Source: Undaria pinnatifida (Eukaryota; Sar; Phaeophyceae; Laminariales; Alariaceae). Taken from it: a stretch of DNA of 64,000 nucleotides. Under the pieces are notes generated by a model. The model made no database searches. It was given only the letters and a program-made list of their open reading frames with translations, and was not told where the DNA came from. Location of the stretch: positions 15,703,210 to 15,767,209 of the forward strand of contig JABAKD010000030.1 of assembly GCA_012845835.1 (NCBI GenBank). Reading direction: 5' to 3'. Numbering within the stretch: the first letter of the stretch is position 1; each line of letters begins with the position of its first letter. This document shows positions 44,248 through 54,489 of the stretch, piece by piece. The translations under genes were made by a program, and so were the position numbers.

Positions 44248-46036
44248 ATGTTTATCAGTGAGGAAGCGGGCTACTCGGGGCAGGCCGAGGTCTTCCACGC
44301 GCCCCAACCTGGATGCCCACGAGACAGGGAGAGCTCGCTTGAGATCCTGCGACTCGAGACGGGGGGAATCACCGGAGGCGGGTTCCGGTGACGAGACAGA
44401 AGACGGACCACCATACCTTCACCCGGACCCACCAACCCAGAGGGTCGACTCGCCGGTTCGCGCTGAGAACAAGACGGACCAACCTTCACCGGACTCCGGG
44501 GCGTCTCGACGCCAGCTTTCACCAGCCCCGGGGGAGCGCCGCCAGCTGCCCCCCCCCCGCTCTCGACAGGGCACCACCGCGGGCACCTGGGCTCTCCGTA
44601 CTCGTCAGAGCGCCACCCCCAGGGCATCCTGGACCTGGGCGCACATGCCGGCCCCTTGGACTTGGCATATGCGACAGCGCGGGCCCAGCGGGCGCTCGAC
44701 GACGCTAACCAGATGATTTTCCGTCGTGAAGCACGCCGACGTCGGTTTGACGAAGATATCGAGCAGGCGAAGACCGCTGCGCGGGAGGCGTCTCTGGTAG
44801 TGGAGAGGGCGCAACAAGCTCTCGCTCAATCAGTTGCGTCGGCTGCGGCAAGAACTACCGCGCCCCCCTCGCTTTTGACGCGCCCGCAGGGCGTCGCATC
44901 CCAGCGACCCCGACCCTAGGACGCCGCCTTTTTCAAGAGCAGCGTCGCGTGCATGGCGTCTGCACCGAGGGTAGAGTTCTCCCCAGCGTTGGCGCCCGCG
45001 GTGGTGGAAACAGCCTCCGCCCTCCTCACGTCAGAGAGGCCGGCGTTGTGGCAAGTGGACGCCCTTTCAGCGGAAGCGGCCTGGACTCGCGTGTATGGTA
45101 CGCCCTATACCTGACAGACGAGAGCCGCCCCGACCCTTGCCCTTGTCAAGGCCCGAATGATGGCCCACGACGAGGCCCCCGACCCCGTCTTCTGGCCGAA
45201 CCCCGGAGGAAACGTTGGCGGAACACAACCGGGGGAAACAGCGACGCAGCGGCAGTCGCGACCGCGGGGACCGCAACCGTGGGGGTGGCAGCAAAAGTGG
45301 TGGGGGTGGCGACCACCACCACCGCCGCGGGGATGACAGCGGTGGTGGAGGCGGGGGAGGCGCATCGGGTGCTGGTGTGGCCGAGGCCTCCGCCGAGGGG
45401 GCAACTTTGGTCCAACAAACGGGGCAGTTGGCCGTAGCTCTGGCGGAGGCAACGGAGGGCGGAGGAACGGCGGTGGGGCAGAGGGCGCCGCCGAGGTGGC
45501 AATTTTGGTCCAACAACCGGGGCAGTTGGTCGCAGCTCTGGCGGAGGCAACGGAGGGCGGAGAAACGGCGCGAGAGGACGTTCAGCGTGGGACGGCTCGT
45601 CAACCTCCTCCCGATCGTCTTCGTTCTCGAGCACGGACGACCACCGCGAGGTGGCCGTGGTAGCAGGCAAGAGGTGTCGAGAGTCATGGCAGGAGGAGCA
45701 TCTGGGCCTGAGGCTTTTACCCTCCTGGTGCGTTTGCTGATGACGCACTTCGGCGGGGTGGACACGGAGGAGGGCTACACTAAGTTGCACACTTTTGAAA
45801 TATGTAACGGCATGCCTTTTTCTGATTTCAGTCGGGAGTTTCGCGTACTTGTGCCGACCGCTACGGGGACTGAGCGTGTTTTGTTTCTGGGGATGGATGT
45901 GGTGTTGGAGATGGTTCGGGTGGCGGTAAATGAGCAATTCTCGGCTCTCATGCCTGCGTTGTACCCTTATTCGAAGGCAACGAACCCGCGGCCATACGCC
46001 TCGTTGGATGCTATATGGCGGGCGTTTAGTGACTAA
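44248..46036 (+). pseudogene. Gypsy gag, frameshifted
   Basis: ATG at 44248 opens a frame beginning MFISEEAGYSGQAEVFHAPQ that stops near 44390. Its continuation uses other frames. 44656-44919 encodes a coiled-coil-like stretch (ARAQRALDDANQMIFRREAR, EDIEQAKTAAREASLVVERA). 45215-46036 encodes a Gly/His/Arg-rich region followed by a capsid-like part: EAFTLLVRLLMTHFGG, EICNGMPFSDFSREFRVLVP, VLEMVRVAVNEQFSALMPAL and YASLDAIWRAFSD-stop. The last block has the spacing of a retrotransposon gag capsid domain. Gly-rich DNA at 45330-45370 and two copies of a CAATTTTGGTCCAACAACCG-like phrase (about 45400 and 45500) may have driven the frameshifts. Confidence 0.65.
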
Positions 46037-47939
46037 GCGCATAATAAGACACCTGCCGTCAACGGCGAATATTTTTTTCTCTGCCTGTTTCTTCGACGGG
46101 AGAGCGGTGATCCGCCCCGTCGGGACCCCGACCCGCCGATCGTGGGCGCGGCCAGGGCCGAGTGCCCTCCCAGTCGCGTTCGTGGCAGACGGAATCGAGC
46201 CATCATTCAACTGTCATGCCCGTCGACGGTTCATCTGACCCTTGGCTTGGCCACAAATCGAACTGCTGGCCACTAGAAGAGCATCATTATGCAAAAGGTT
46301 TCGCCGTTATTGCCTTGTTTAAGACAGACGACCCTCCCCTTTGGAGCGGCCTCCTTCCATCTCGTGCTGATGCCCTCCGAGAAAATCGAGGGCTTTGCTC
46401 AACTGCCACGACGACAACCATTCCTTCAAGCACTTTTACGCATCTTTTCATTACTGCGAGTGGCTGCTTGAACCCTGAACTTGGCCAACTTGGCGACGAT
46501 GACGCACACCGACGTTAACAAACACGCATGGCCTGCTATCGCCGAGACGATAAATCTTATCGCTCGAACAACAAGAAAAATCGTCGCCATCTTGTAGGTC
46601 AATCGCGAGGGTACGATAAATCTTATCGCTCGAACAACATGAAAAATCGTCGCCATTTTTTATGTCAATCGCGAGGGTACCACCAGGATTAGGGCCAGGT
46701 AACCTGTCACAACGATACCACATACACGTCGGATCACGATGGTGGTATCTCACGCTTGCCCGCCTCTTCTGCCCCCGCTCCTGCCCCTCGAATGCGCTTT
46801 GGAGCCGCCCACAACCCGGGTGGAAATACTCTCGCGCGCCAGCCTGGCACATTCCGTAACGGCAATCGACAGCTCGACGGTGGTACGGCACCGTCGACAA
46901 CACTGTCGGGGGGCACCCCGTTTGATTTCAGAAGATGCTCGTGTTCTGTTACTAACCTGTCCAATAACGCAGCACAGATTGCCTCTGTTATGAGCCCACG
47001 GGCTCCTACGCCGTTTACAGACGATCTCACGGCGTAGTACCTGCGGCGGAAACTAGCGCTTCCAGCATGATTTCCTCCAGCCAGTTTTGTTTTTTTTCGA
47101 CGGCGAGAACGCGCGCTTCCAGCGACGTTCCCCTCGGTCATGGTCTGAGTTCGGCGACGGGAACCGCGCTTCCAGCACCGTTTCCCTCAGCCGCGGCAAA
47201 AACTCGGCCATGGGGGTACGCGCTTCAAACGCCGCCCTCATTAGCCATATACGGGAGCCTGCGCTTTGAATGCTCCCCCCCAGGCACGCGTCGCGCAGCA
47301 ATATAGCTGCGGTGACGGCGCGTCGCCGTTTTACGCGAACGTGTTCATTCCCCCTTTTACCTGACCAGGCGGTGATGGTCGGGTTGAGGTGTGGGACGGT
47401 CGACCCTCGAACACATTTTCTGACCACGAGGGGGCGGTCGGTTTGAGGTGTGGGACGGCCAACACTAAAACACCAAGACCTTTTGCGAGGCGCGATCAGG
47501 TGTTTGCTCGCGATAACAGCGGGCGTTCTGTCCTTTTTCCCATCAAGGAGGAGTCGACAAGATTAGCTACGTCGTCCCCCTTCTCCAACAGGCATAACGA
47601 GAAAGAGCCTCCTCGGGTTAATATATGATTGCCACCTGCCCAAGCCCTGCTCCAGAAAACGCCCACAGGGTCTACGGACCCTGCTTCGTTATTGTGCACG
47701 TGAACCCACGTGTTTCAGGCTACGTCTGCCCCAGTGGCACAGAAAGGAGATCTGACACTGCGCGACGGGCCAGCGGTGACGCCACGGCCTCCAGCTTGAT
47801 CAGCTGGACGCTATTCCCGTAAATTTACGGAAGAATCGCGCCTCTCGTCAAGCAAAAACAGCTCAGAGCCCCTGCCCCTTCGGGCGCAGTTAGAGCAATT
47901 TTCTTGCGATTATACGCCACGGAGAGAAGAGGCCACGAC
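46037..47939 (+). other. Gypsy post-gag linker with small tandem repeats
   Basis: No domain recognised. 46547-46680 is a tandem duplication of a unit of about 65 bp with GATAAATCTTATCGCTCGAA and GTCAATCGCGAGGGTAC. 47055-47230 has four loose copies of CGCGCTTCCAGCA..GTTTCC. 47368-47465 repeats GGTTGAGGTGTGGGACGG. 46740-47037 encodes a Ser/Thr/Ala-rich stretch (FGAAHNPGGNTLARQPGTFR). Composition and position fit an unstructured gag-pol linker. Confidence 0.45.
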
Positions 47940-48480
47940 GCGAGAAACTGTGGGTTTGAACTCGCGTCGTGCTCCCGAGGCCTGGTGTTCCTGAGGGGGA
48001 CACTGCAGGCCCAAAGTGCCGAGAGTTGGTGTTCCCAGAGGGGGACAATGCAGACCCAAATGTCAACGAGGCTACCGACGGTTCGGCACCGTCGGTGTCG
48101 GACTCTTTTCGGGTGTAGTGAGGGCGGCTTCTCACGAGTTTCCCCCAGTGTGTGAGGAGGACCCGAGGCGAGGAACCGTGGGTTTGGACTCGCGTTGTGC
48201 TTCCGAGGCCTGGTTTTCCTGAGGGGGACACTACAGGCCCAAAGTGCCGAGGACTGGTGTTCCCAGAAGGGGACATTACAGACCCACAGATGTCCAACGA
48301 GGCTACCGACGGGTTGGCACCGTCGGTTTTACCCATTTTTTGGGCGCAGTTAAAGCCGATTCTCGCGTTTTCCCGCCGACGAACGAAGAAGACCCGAGGC
48401 GAGAAACCACGGGTTCGGATTCGCGTCGTGCTATCGAGGCCTGGTGCTCCCGGGCGGGGACATTGCAGACCCAAAGTCAA
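47940..48480 (+). repeat. Tandem repeat of about 230 bp abutting the NADAR domain
   Basis: Units start near 47940, 48170 and 48402 with GCGAG[A/G]AAC[T/C]. Each contains TCGCGT[C/T]GTGCT, CGAGGCCTGGT, and GGGGACA[T/C/A]T-type phrases; the first two also contain AACGAGGCTACCGACGG. In one frame the units encode LVFPEGDxxDPxxxNEATDG-like peptides: VFPEGDNADPNVNEATDGSA in unit 1 and VFPEGDITDPQMSNEATDGL in unit 2. Unit 3 is shorter and reads LVLPGGDIADPK, running in frame into the NADAR segment. Stops between units show decay. Confidence 0.75.
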
Positions 48481-48482
48481 AC

Positions 48483-49000
48483 ATGGCTTTTGACCCTTCT
48501 CTCGAAAACTCCACGGACAAAGTGGTGTTATTCTGGCAGCCCCCATCCTATTTTCCACCGTGGTCTCCTTCGTCGTTTGCCGTGGACGACGTACCATACT
48601 CTTGCGCGGAGCAGCACATGATGGCCGGAAAGAGCAGGCTTTTTAAAACCATCGAGTAGTGTAGCTCATCATGTCGTCGCCTAGTCCAAGCACACGCAAA
48701 CGCATCGGTCGAAGCGTGCGCAACTTTGTCTCCGGTGTTGGAGACAGGGACAAGCAAAACGCCGTATTATCTGGCACCTACGCCAAATTCACGCAGAATC
48801 CAGCCATAAAAGAATTCCCTTTTGAGCTCTGACAACAGGCTTCTGGCTGAATCCAGCCCTCTGGACCCAGTGTGGGGCATTGGTCTCCGGGCGGATGATA
48901 CCAGGGCCAACAACCCATGCCAGTGGAGAGGAAAAAATTGCTCGATGAGGCCCTTTCTGCCGTTTGCGAAGCTATTCGCGACAGTGAGACCGGTTCGGCG
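48483..49000 (+). pseudogene. NADAR (YbiA-like) domain inside a gypsy element
   Basis: Family features appear in order across three frames. 48483-48659: VLFWQPPSYFPPWSPSSF, then VPYSCAEQHMMAGKSRLF (the F-W, W-P-F and E-Q-x-M-M-x-K-x-x-x-F pattern of NADAR), then a stop. 48668-48831: RIGRSVRNFV and VLSGTYAKFTQNPAIKEF, then a stop. 48822-48950: NRLLAESSPLDPVWGIGLRA with the SPxDxxWGIG signature, then NNPCQWRGKN. A final shift gives LLDEALSAVCEAIRD. Known NADAR proteins are N-glycosidases (YbiA acts on riboflavin intermediates; others reverse DNA ADP-ribosylation by DarT). It lies between gag and the pre-protease stretch, in the same orientation, so it belongs to the element and not to the host. 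This copy is broken by at least three lesions. Confidence 0.85.
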
Positions 49001-49104
49001 CCCCCGGCCTCCCCTAGTCGGTTCTGCACCTACACTGCGAATGCAAGAACCAAGAAATCTCGTCCGCGCCGCGGCCGGGCCGTTAACAGCGGCCAGCGTT
49101 CGCA

Positions 49105-49620
49105 ATGCTTCTCCTTCGGAGTTTCCGACCTATTTCTCGGGCGCATTGGCCAACTAAAAGCCGTGAAGTTTTAGAGATTGCATCTGGCGTCGGCCCTGAC
49201 CTTGCGCTGTCAGAACACTGCCCCTGTTTCGTCGGAGATGCTGTGACGCTGGACGACGTTTCGCTCACTATGAAAATCGCGTACATCAGTCGAGCAACGC
49301 TCGACTCGGAGAGGCACTGGACCCCTCTAGATTTGGGGACCGGCAGCATTGTTTGGGATCCTGAACGCCTCCGAGGGTACAGTGGGAAACAAAGTTCCGC
49401 ATATCCTCCGGCCACAAGACACAGGAGAGCATTGGCAAAGTGGGGACTTTCAATGCACGAGTCCAGCGATAGCTTGAGTTCGTCACCGCGTTCGATTGCA
49501 CGCTCGAGTACCGCAAAGGCAGCACCAACGGCATCGCCGATTTTTCTGGCCCCCTTGCCAGAGCCTGCTACGGAATACGACTACAGTGCCTTGACAAACT
49601 TCAACCCCGTGGGGTTGACA
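49105..49620 (+). pseudogene. Pre-protease stretch joined directly to RNase H
   Basis: 49105-49270 encodes VLEIASGVGPDLALSEHCPC and ends DDVSLTMKIA. Without a gap this becomes YISRATLDSERHWTPLDLGT, an RNase H motif of Ty3/gypsy elements (compare IAYFSQRF in the 17-18 kb element). After a frame shift come QESIGKVGTFNARVQ, a stop, and LEFVTAFDCTLEYRKGSTNG, the end of RNase H (compare ALQNFDCTVKHVTGKSN at 17.4 kb). The protease core and all RT motifs that should lie between are missing. The junction is at about 49270-49285. Confidence 0.7.
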
Positions 49621-50439
49621 AGCCCCAACCCTGTCGGAGATAGCGATATCTACCTCCTACGGACCGGCGAGCTGCGCGCCTCCTATTCGCCGATCCCAGG
49701 GGTCGGTTTGAGGGGACTAGTGGCCCGCACCAAAAGCCCTGCTTCGGGTGGGCTCGTGCCCCGCACTGAACATGCTGCCTTGGGTGGGTTCCCTCTCACC
49801 TCTACCGCATTTTACTATTTGCGCACACACGAGGCACGTATAAGGATTGACGGCCTTTGTGCTTCCCCGGAGAGATTAGTCGCTCGTGTTTCTGCCTCCG
49901 TCGCCACTGCCGATGGCTGTACCGGCCGCGGGTCAATTTCGCGTACCGCTGACACCGGTTTCGCATCTGTTTCTGCCATACCCATCGAGGGCGGCACGGG
50001 CTCCGCAGAAGCCCTGGCTACAGCAGCGTCCATCGCACAGCCGACTTCTCCATCAAGGAATCCTACACAGGAGACGCCCCCCGCCGCGACCACCGGTTCG
50101 ACTGTGTCCGTTTTCGCCTTACTTGGCACTCCAGCTCCTCCGCCGTCGACGACACGCTGATGAACAGCGACAGCAACGGGTAATGCACCCCGGCTGCAGA
50201 TTATGGATTCGGGCCCGGCGGGCCCCCTCGGCCATCTTCCAGACGAGGTACAACCCCGCAGCGTGTCCCACGGCCGAGGCCGGCTCCGCCCGCCGCCGCG
50301 ACCCCTGCTCTTGCCGACTAACCGGTCCGCACGGTGTCACTACCGTCCGACCGCGACCACGCAGAGCCTATATGGGAAGTCCTATCTTACGGGTCACGCC
50401 TTCTCCTGGTGACACGCCGACTGCACATACAAGGTCGGA
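49621..50439 (+). other. Gypsy RNase H-integrase linker
   Basis: Ala/Pro/Thr/Ser-rich coding-like sequence across several frames. A local direct repeat (GGTGGGCTCGTGCCCCGCAC type, 49700-49790) encodes G-GLV-RTKSPASGG and G-LVPRTEHAALGG. No domain recognised. Confidence 0.45.
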
Positions 50440-51651
50440 CGCCCTCGGCGACGCTGCTGAATTGCGCTTAGCTGATTCCGTGGCGCGTTATTCACATGCC
50501 GATTGGAAGCGAGAGCAGCACGCGGAGCCGACTTGCCACGCCATGATGCGTTACGTCTCTATCGGCCGGCCATCGGTCCTGCCGCCCGACTTGTTGACGT
50601 GCTACCCCTCGCATAAGCGTCCATCCCTCTCAGACAACAAGGAGCTGGCGGGTAAGGGTCGACTACGTACAACCGACGACAACATCGTCCTACTCGTCCG
50701 TAACCCGACACTGCCGCCAACAAGGTCTGACAAACCCAAATCTGTGCGGCGAGCTGCTTGCCTGCTAAACGACGAGCCAGTTCGCATTTACGTTCCCTGC
50801 TCATGCACCCTTGGAATAGGCAAGCTTGTCACTCGACGACGACGACGGCCTCTTGTCACCTCGGCACCACGCGCACGTTGCGTATGCTGGAGCGGTTTTA
50901 TTGGTGGGTTGGCATGAATGTGTGCACCTGGTGATGGCTTCGCCACTGCTTGAAGTTCCAAGCGCGGAAAACCCCACGGCTGACTGTCCACTGGCCCATC
51001 ATCTCAATGTTTTTACCGGAAGGTCCAGGTGGCGCCGTCAGTGTTGACTACGGCCCCCTTCCGGTCACACCACGAGGCAACACCTACATCTTGCTGTTCA
51101 CCGATCGCTTCAGTCGTCGGGGCGACACGTTCCTCGTCACTGCCGCTGAGTTCACCTTGGAGGGTGCAGCCAAAATCCTGGTGAACCAATACATCCCCTT
51201 GTGGGGGTGCCCGCGCACCATACTCTCGGACAACGGATTGCAGTTCTGCTCCAAGCTTTCGCAAGCTGTATATCAGCTATTGGGCGTGCACAAACTTGCT
51301 ACAAGCTCCTATCATCCCAACTGTAACGGGGGCATTGAGCAGGTAAACCAAGCTATGGCCCAAATGCTGGCTATGGTCGTCAACGAGCGACAAGACGATT
51401 GGGACTTGCATCTGCCCCACGTCGAATCCGCTTACAACAATTCCGTCAGCGCAGCGACAGGTCTGGCGCCCAACGAGGTCCACATGGGCAGACTCCCACG
51501 GTTCCCCCTGACGGTTTTCGACCGCACTGGTGTCGTGGGACACCAGAGTCTGACCCGTGACCACCTAGCCTATTGCGACTTGGCCACCGACCGGCAAGCG
51601 CGCGAACGACATTGTCCGCGCACACCACGCCCTCGCCGTTTCTCGTATTAA
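50440..51651 (+). pseudogene. Gypsy integrase
   Basis: The upstream part (50440-50800) encodes ADSVARYSHADWKREQHAEP and GKGRLRTTDDNIVLLVRNP, typical of the segment before the integrase zinc finger. The H2C2 finger spans about 50800-50980 across two frames; the last Cys appears as Phe in HCLKFQARKT. The core (50950-51651) has the DDE triad: VSVDYGPLPVTP (first Asp), TILSDNGLQFCSK (second Asp) and NCNGGIEQVNQAM (Glu). It continues with HVESAYNNSVSAATGLAPNE. The triad residues are intact, so this is the best-preserved enzyme domain of the element, although the finger and the 3' continuation are frameshifted. Confidence 0.85.
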
Positions 51652-52695
51652 CCGCAGAAACTCCGCCCTCGCCGACGCGCTGCGTCCATCACCTAAGTTC
51701 GCTACGGGTGGTTGGGCATGGGTGTACCATTCTGCCTCTACCATCCGCCAGGGTGTGGAGGCGAACACCGACGCCAAGGTACTCAAGGTCAAGCTGGCGC
51801 TTAACCGGACTGGCCCGTACAAGATTCTGGCAGTCGGTCCCTGATCCGCCGCCGAGACCCCGGACGGTTCGCAGCTCGAGAACAACCTCCTCTATTTGAA
51901 TCTTCCTTCCGACCTGCCTGGTGCGGACGCTCGTCGGTGTGTGGCCATCGAGCGCTGCAAGTCCTGCGTCAACCCCCACGACAGTGGGGACATGCCCAAA
52001 TACCTACTGGTGGGGCTGACGCAGTACGTACTCAACATTTTTTCCAAGAAGTCCCCGCCGTACCACGTCACTCAAGACGACGTTTCGACCACCCTCCAAC
52101 GGCTGGAGGTGGAGCAGATCACGGGTCCTTAGTCAGTACGGGGGCGAGGTGGAGTCATCGCGGTGCTATACAAAACGCATTGGGCGGGACTCTCCGAAAC
52201 TTCCGGGAGCGGGAAATGGACCTTCACCTCTCCAGCTCCCACATCTTGCGTTATTGGGCCCGAACCCCGGACCAGCGCCGCCAACCCAACCGCCTCTACC
52301 GCCGAATGCGGATCGGGGTGGCACAGCAAGAGCTCTCCCGCAACAACGGGGAACATTTCCTAGCGCCGGACTACGCCTATGGTCCCCGCGCCGATTGGCT
52401 CCGTCGCTACCACGACACAGTACTTCCCGAGGGAGCCCACTTTTGGTACAAGGGAGACGATGGGTTATGATGGCTTGGAAAAATCAGCGCGAGAACTATC
52501 GACCACAAGATATACCTGGTCTGCTTTCTGGACGGCCCGGGACCGATTAAACTTCATCCTCCCCCAGCGCGCTACACGACTTCGACGGGAGCCGTACGAG
52601 GCTCTTGGTGCCAGCACGTTCACATCGCCAGTGCGTTTCCTCGGGGAATCCAACGTAATGTAGACGAATCTCGAGGCGCGGCCGTGGCCAGTTGA
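51652..52695 (+). pseudogene. Gypsy integrase tail: GPY/F-like module and chromodomain-like region
   Basis: 51660-51842 carries GGWAWVYHSASTIRQG and LKVKLALNRTGPYKILAVGP, the GPY/F-type module, then a stop. 51896-52132 continues (PSDLPGADARRCVAIERCKS, GLTQYVLNIFSKKSPPYHVT). Near 52160-52260, YKTHWAGLSE in one frame and REREMDLHLSSSHILRYWAR in another form a chromodomain-like pattern (aromatic-K-x-H-W ... E-x-D-L ... LRYW). 52380-52470 has AHFWYKGDDGL, then a stop, and the tail ends at TGA 52693-52695 after GPGPIKLHPPPARYTTSTGA. Chromodomains in gypsy integrases guide insertion to marked chromatin in known cases; here that is inference. Confidence 0.65.
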
Positions 52696-53860
52696 CTTTC
52701 AAGCAGCCACCGCTCCTCGATAGTTCTCCATTTTTTGGGGTTATGAGGTATGAGTCTTTGCCTTTGGGCTGTTCGTAGTGTCCTGAGAGTCTTCCGGTTT
52801 TGGGGCGGTTTTTTCATTTTTTTTCTTTTCGTCCTGCCGAACGCCCTGCTCAGTACCAGGCCAAAATTCGGGTAAAATGCCGCTATCTGAGGCGCAGGGC
52901 TGTCGTTTTTTCGTCGTTGTTATTTTTTGCCCTGCCGACGCCCTCCTCAGCCCAGAGCCGGGCAACGACAAGGGTACCCTGTTCGCGCGTAACGAGGTAC
53001 AGGGCTGTGTACGGGTCTGTGTGTCATCTTTAATCTTTTTGTGTGCTCTATTTGTTCTACTTTGATTTTTCGGTTAAACCCTTTCCCCCCTCGCCGGGCT
53101 GTAGGTGTTGCCACCTTCCATCCCGGGTATTTGTCGTTTCCTCGCCTAACCCCCCGCCATGCCGATGGCCCGCGGGAGGGGTTTCGCATGACTTCTCCCT
53201 TGTGTTAGCGCCTGTGTTCCCCTCCATATCGACGAGGGCTCGCCTCGCCATAGTACCTTTTCTGTGGTTGGTTTACCGTAGAGCCTTTCCTGCCCCCCCC
53301 CGCCACACCGGCGGTATGCGGTAGGTTCTAGAGCCTTTTCTGCTCCCCCCGCCACACCGGCTGCACGCGGCAGGTTTTTGATGGGTGACCTTCGCCTCGT
53401 TGTAGGGTCTGCGTTTCCTTCAACTGCTTTTCTTCGGGTGTTCCTGGCTCTATAGCCAGACCGTTAGAGGTGTGGGAGTGGGTTTTGAGGAGCCGCATCT
53501 TCGACTCATGGTCTAGTTTGTAGAACCGGAGTTTCCCCGAATCTCCCATATTTCTGCATATGCGGCTCATCAGGGTGGGCTAGTGTTAAGGTACGGCCTC
53601 GAAAGGCCTGTAAGTATCCGAATTTGAGATAATTTGGATGAGTTTCGTATGATAAGGTTGGCGCTTTTTATTCGTGAAAGTTAGAAAATAGATCGGAGGC
53701 ACGTGCCTCCAATCTCAGAAAGCCATCCGGGGCTCTGGTGGCATCGAATAAAGCTACGACTACGAAGGCTACGAAAATGAGTACTCTCCGAGGACCTGCT
53801 CAATTAGCAGACCTGCAGGGGACACTCCGTGTCTCCGCCCAATAACCTTACGATAGGTTA
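52696..53860. other. Possible 3' LTR/UTR of the gypsy element; no gene
   Basis: T/C/G-rich sequence with internal duplications. A unit of about 50 bp with TAGAGCCTTT[C/T]CTGC...CCCGCCACACCGGC occurs twice (53280 and 53329). A CCTGCCGA[A/C]CGCC or GCCCTGC-type phrase is repeated near 52832 and 52930. No matching copy exists left of 44248, so LTR status is unproven. 53580-53860 is AT-rich and leads into the LINE tail. Confidence 0.4.
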
Positions 53861-54325
53861 ATGCTAAGAAATAAGGTGAACGACGAGCAACACGTAGATA
53901 TATACGGGGAGTTGAGGGAAGATAATGGAATGAAAACGTATTTGCATGGCCCCATGGATTACACGAAAAAGCTGAAACTGCGATATCGTGTAGGGGACCT
54001 GGGCCTACCAGAAAGAAGAAAGAGATATACCAGTAATCGGGAATAGGAGGGCATTGGTGCACATATATGCCCGAGTGGCACAGCAATAGAGAGTAGGACT
54101 CACATAGTAGGAGAATGTGAAATATACAAGAAGGAACAGGATGTGCTAGAGGCGGAGATGAGGGGATTAGACGAATGTGACATGGAAGAGTTTGGTAGAC
54201 TAGAGAGTAGCGAGAAAACGGTCGCTATCCTAGGAGATAGATGGTGGCCACAGACGGCAAATCAGGACGGGATAGGATAAGCAAACAGTTTATATTTAAT
54301 ATGTGGAAAAAGCGTTATGAGCTCC
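53861..54325 (+). pseudogene. Third LINE: ORF2 C-terminal fragment
   Basis: The plus-strand frame MLRNKVNDEQHVDIYGELRE, then LKLRYRVGDLGLPERRKRYT, hits a stop (54046) and resumes with GAHICPSGTAIESRTHIVGE, CEIYKKEQDVLEAEM, ESSEKTVAILGDRWWPQTAN and, after a shift, SKQFIFNMWKKR. The C-x..-H-x..-C arrangement (CPSGTAIESRTHIVGEC) followed by a charged helix and W-W matches the terminal region of some non-LTR retrotransposon ORF2 proteins. It is unlike the tail of the other two LINEs here, so it is a different family. RT and endonuclease are missing. Confidence 0.6.
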
Positions 54326-54374
54326 TATACGTTGGTGGTGTCTCTATTAGGAGTAGGTACGGTGCTCCGTCTCA

Positions 54375-54450
54375 AACTCCCCTCCTCCTCCCCCCCCCCT
54401 CCCCCCCCCCTCCACCCCCCTCCACCCCCCTCCACCCCCCCCCCCCCTCT
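54375..54450. repeat. C-rich microsatellite (CCCCCCTCCA)
   Basis: Runs of C separated by T or TCCA, including three consecutive CCCCCCTCCA units. Located just 3' of the LINE fragment. Confidence 0.8.
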
Positions 54451-54489
54451 TTCGTTGGGTCTGGAAGGTGCTGAACTCGTGATACGGAG

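Larger units (their letters stand above)
44248..52695 (+). mobile_element. Ty3/gypsy element with a NADAR domain and no RT
   Basis: Plus-strand order: gag (44248-46036), low-complexity linker, tandem repeat (47940-48480), NADAR domain (48483-49000), a short pre-protease stretch, RNase H remnant (49270-49560), linker, integrase (50440-51650), GPY/F-like module and chromodomain-like tail (51650-52695). The order RNase H before integrase and the chromodomain-like tail fit a Ty3/gypsy (chromovirus-like) element. Protease and reverse transcriptase are absent. Frames are broken repeatedly. LTRs were not found; 52696-53600 may contain the 3' LTR or UTR. Confidence 0.8.

Noticed and set aside
45067-46210. 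Long minus-strand ORFs opposite gag
   Set aside because: Pro/Arg-rich mirrors of the Gly-rich gag-coding strand; the plus strand carries the capsid-like motif.
48483-49000. NADAR as an intact host gene
   Set aside because: Three frames, premature stops, and continuous same-strand retrotransposon sequence on both sides.
49105-50160. Single 351-codon protein
   Set aside because: It is a chance fusion of pre-protease sequence, an RNase H piece and linker sequence read partly out of the element's frame.
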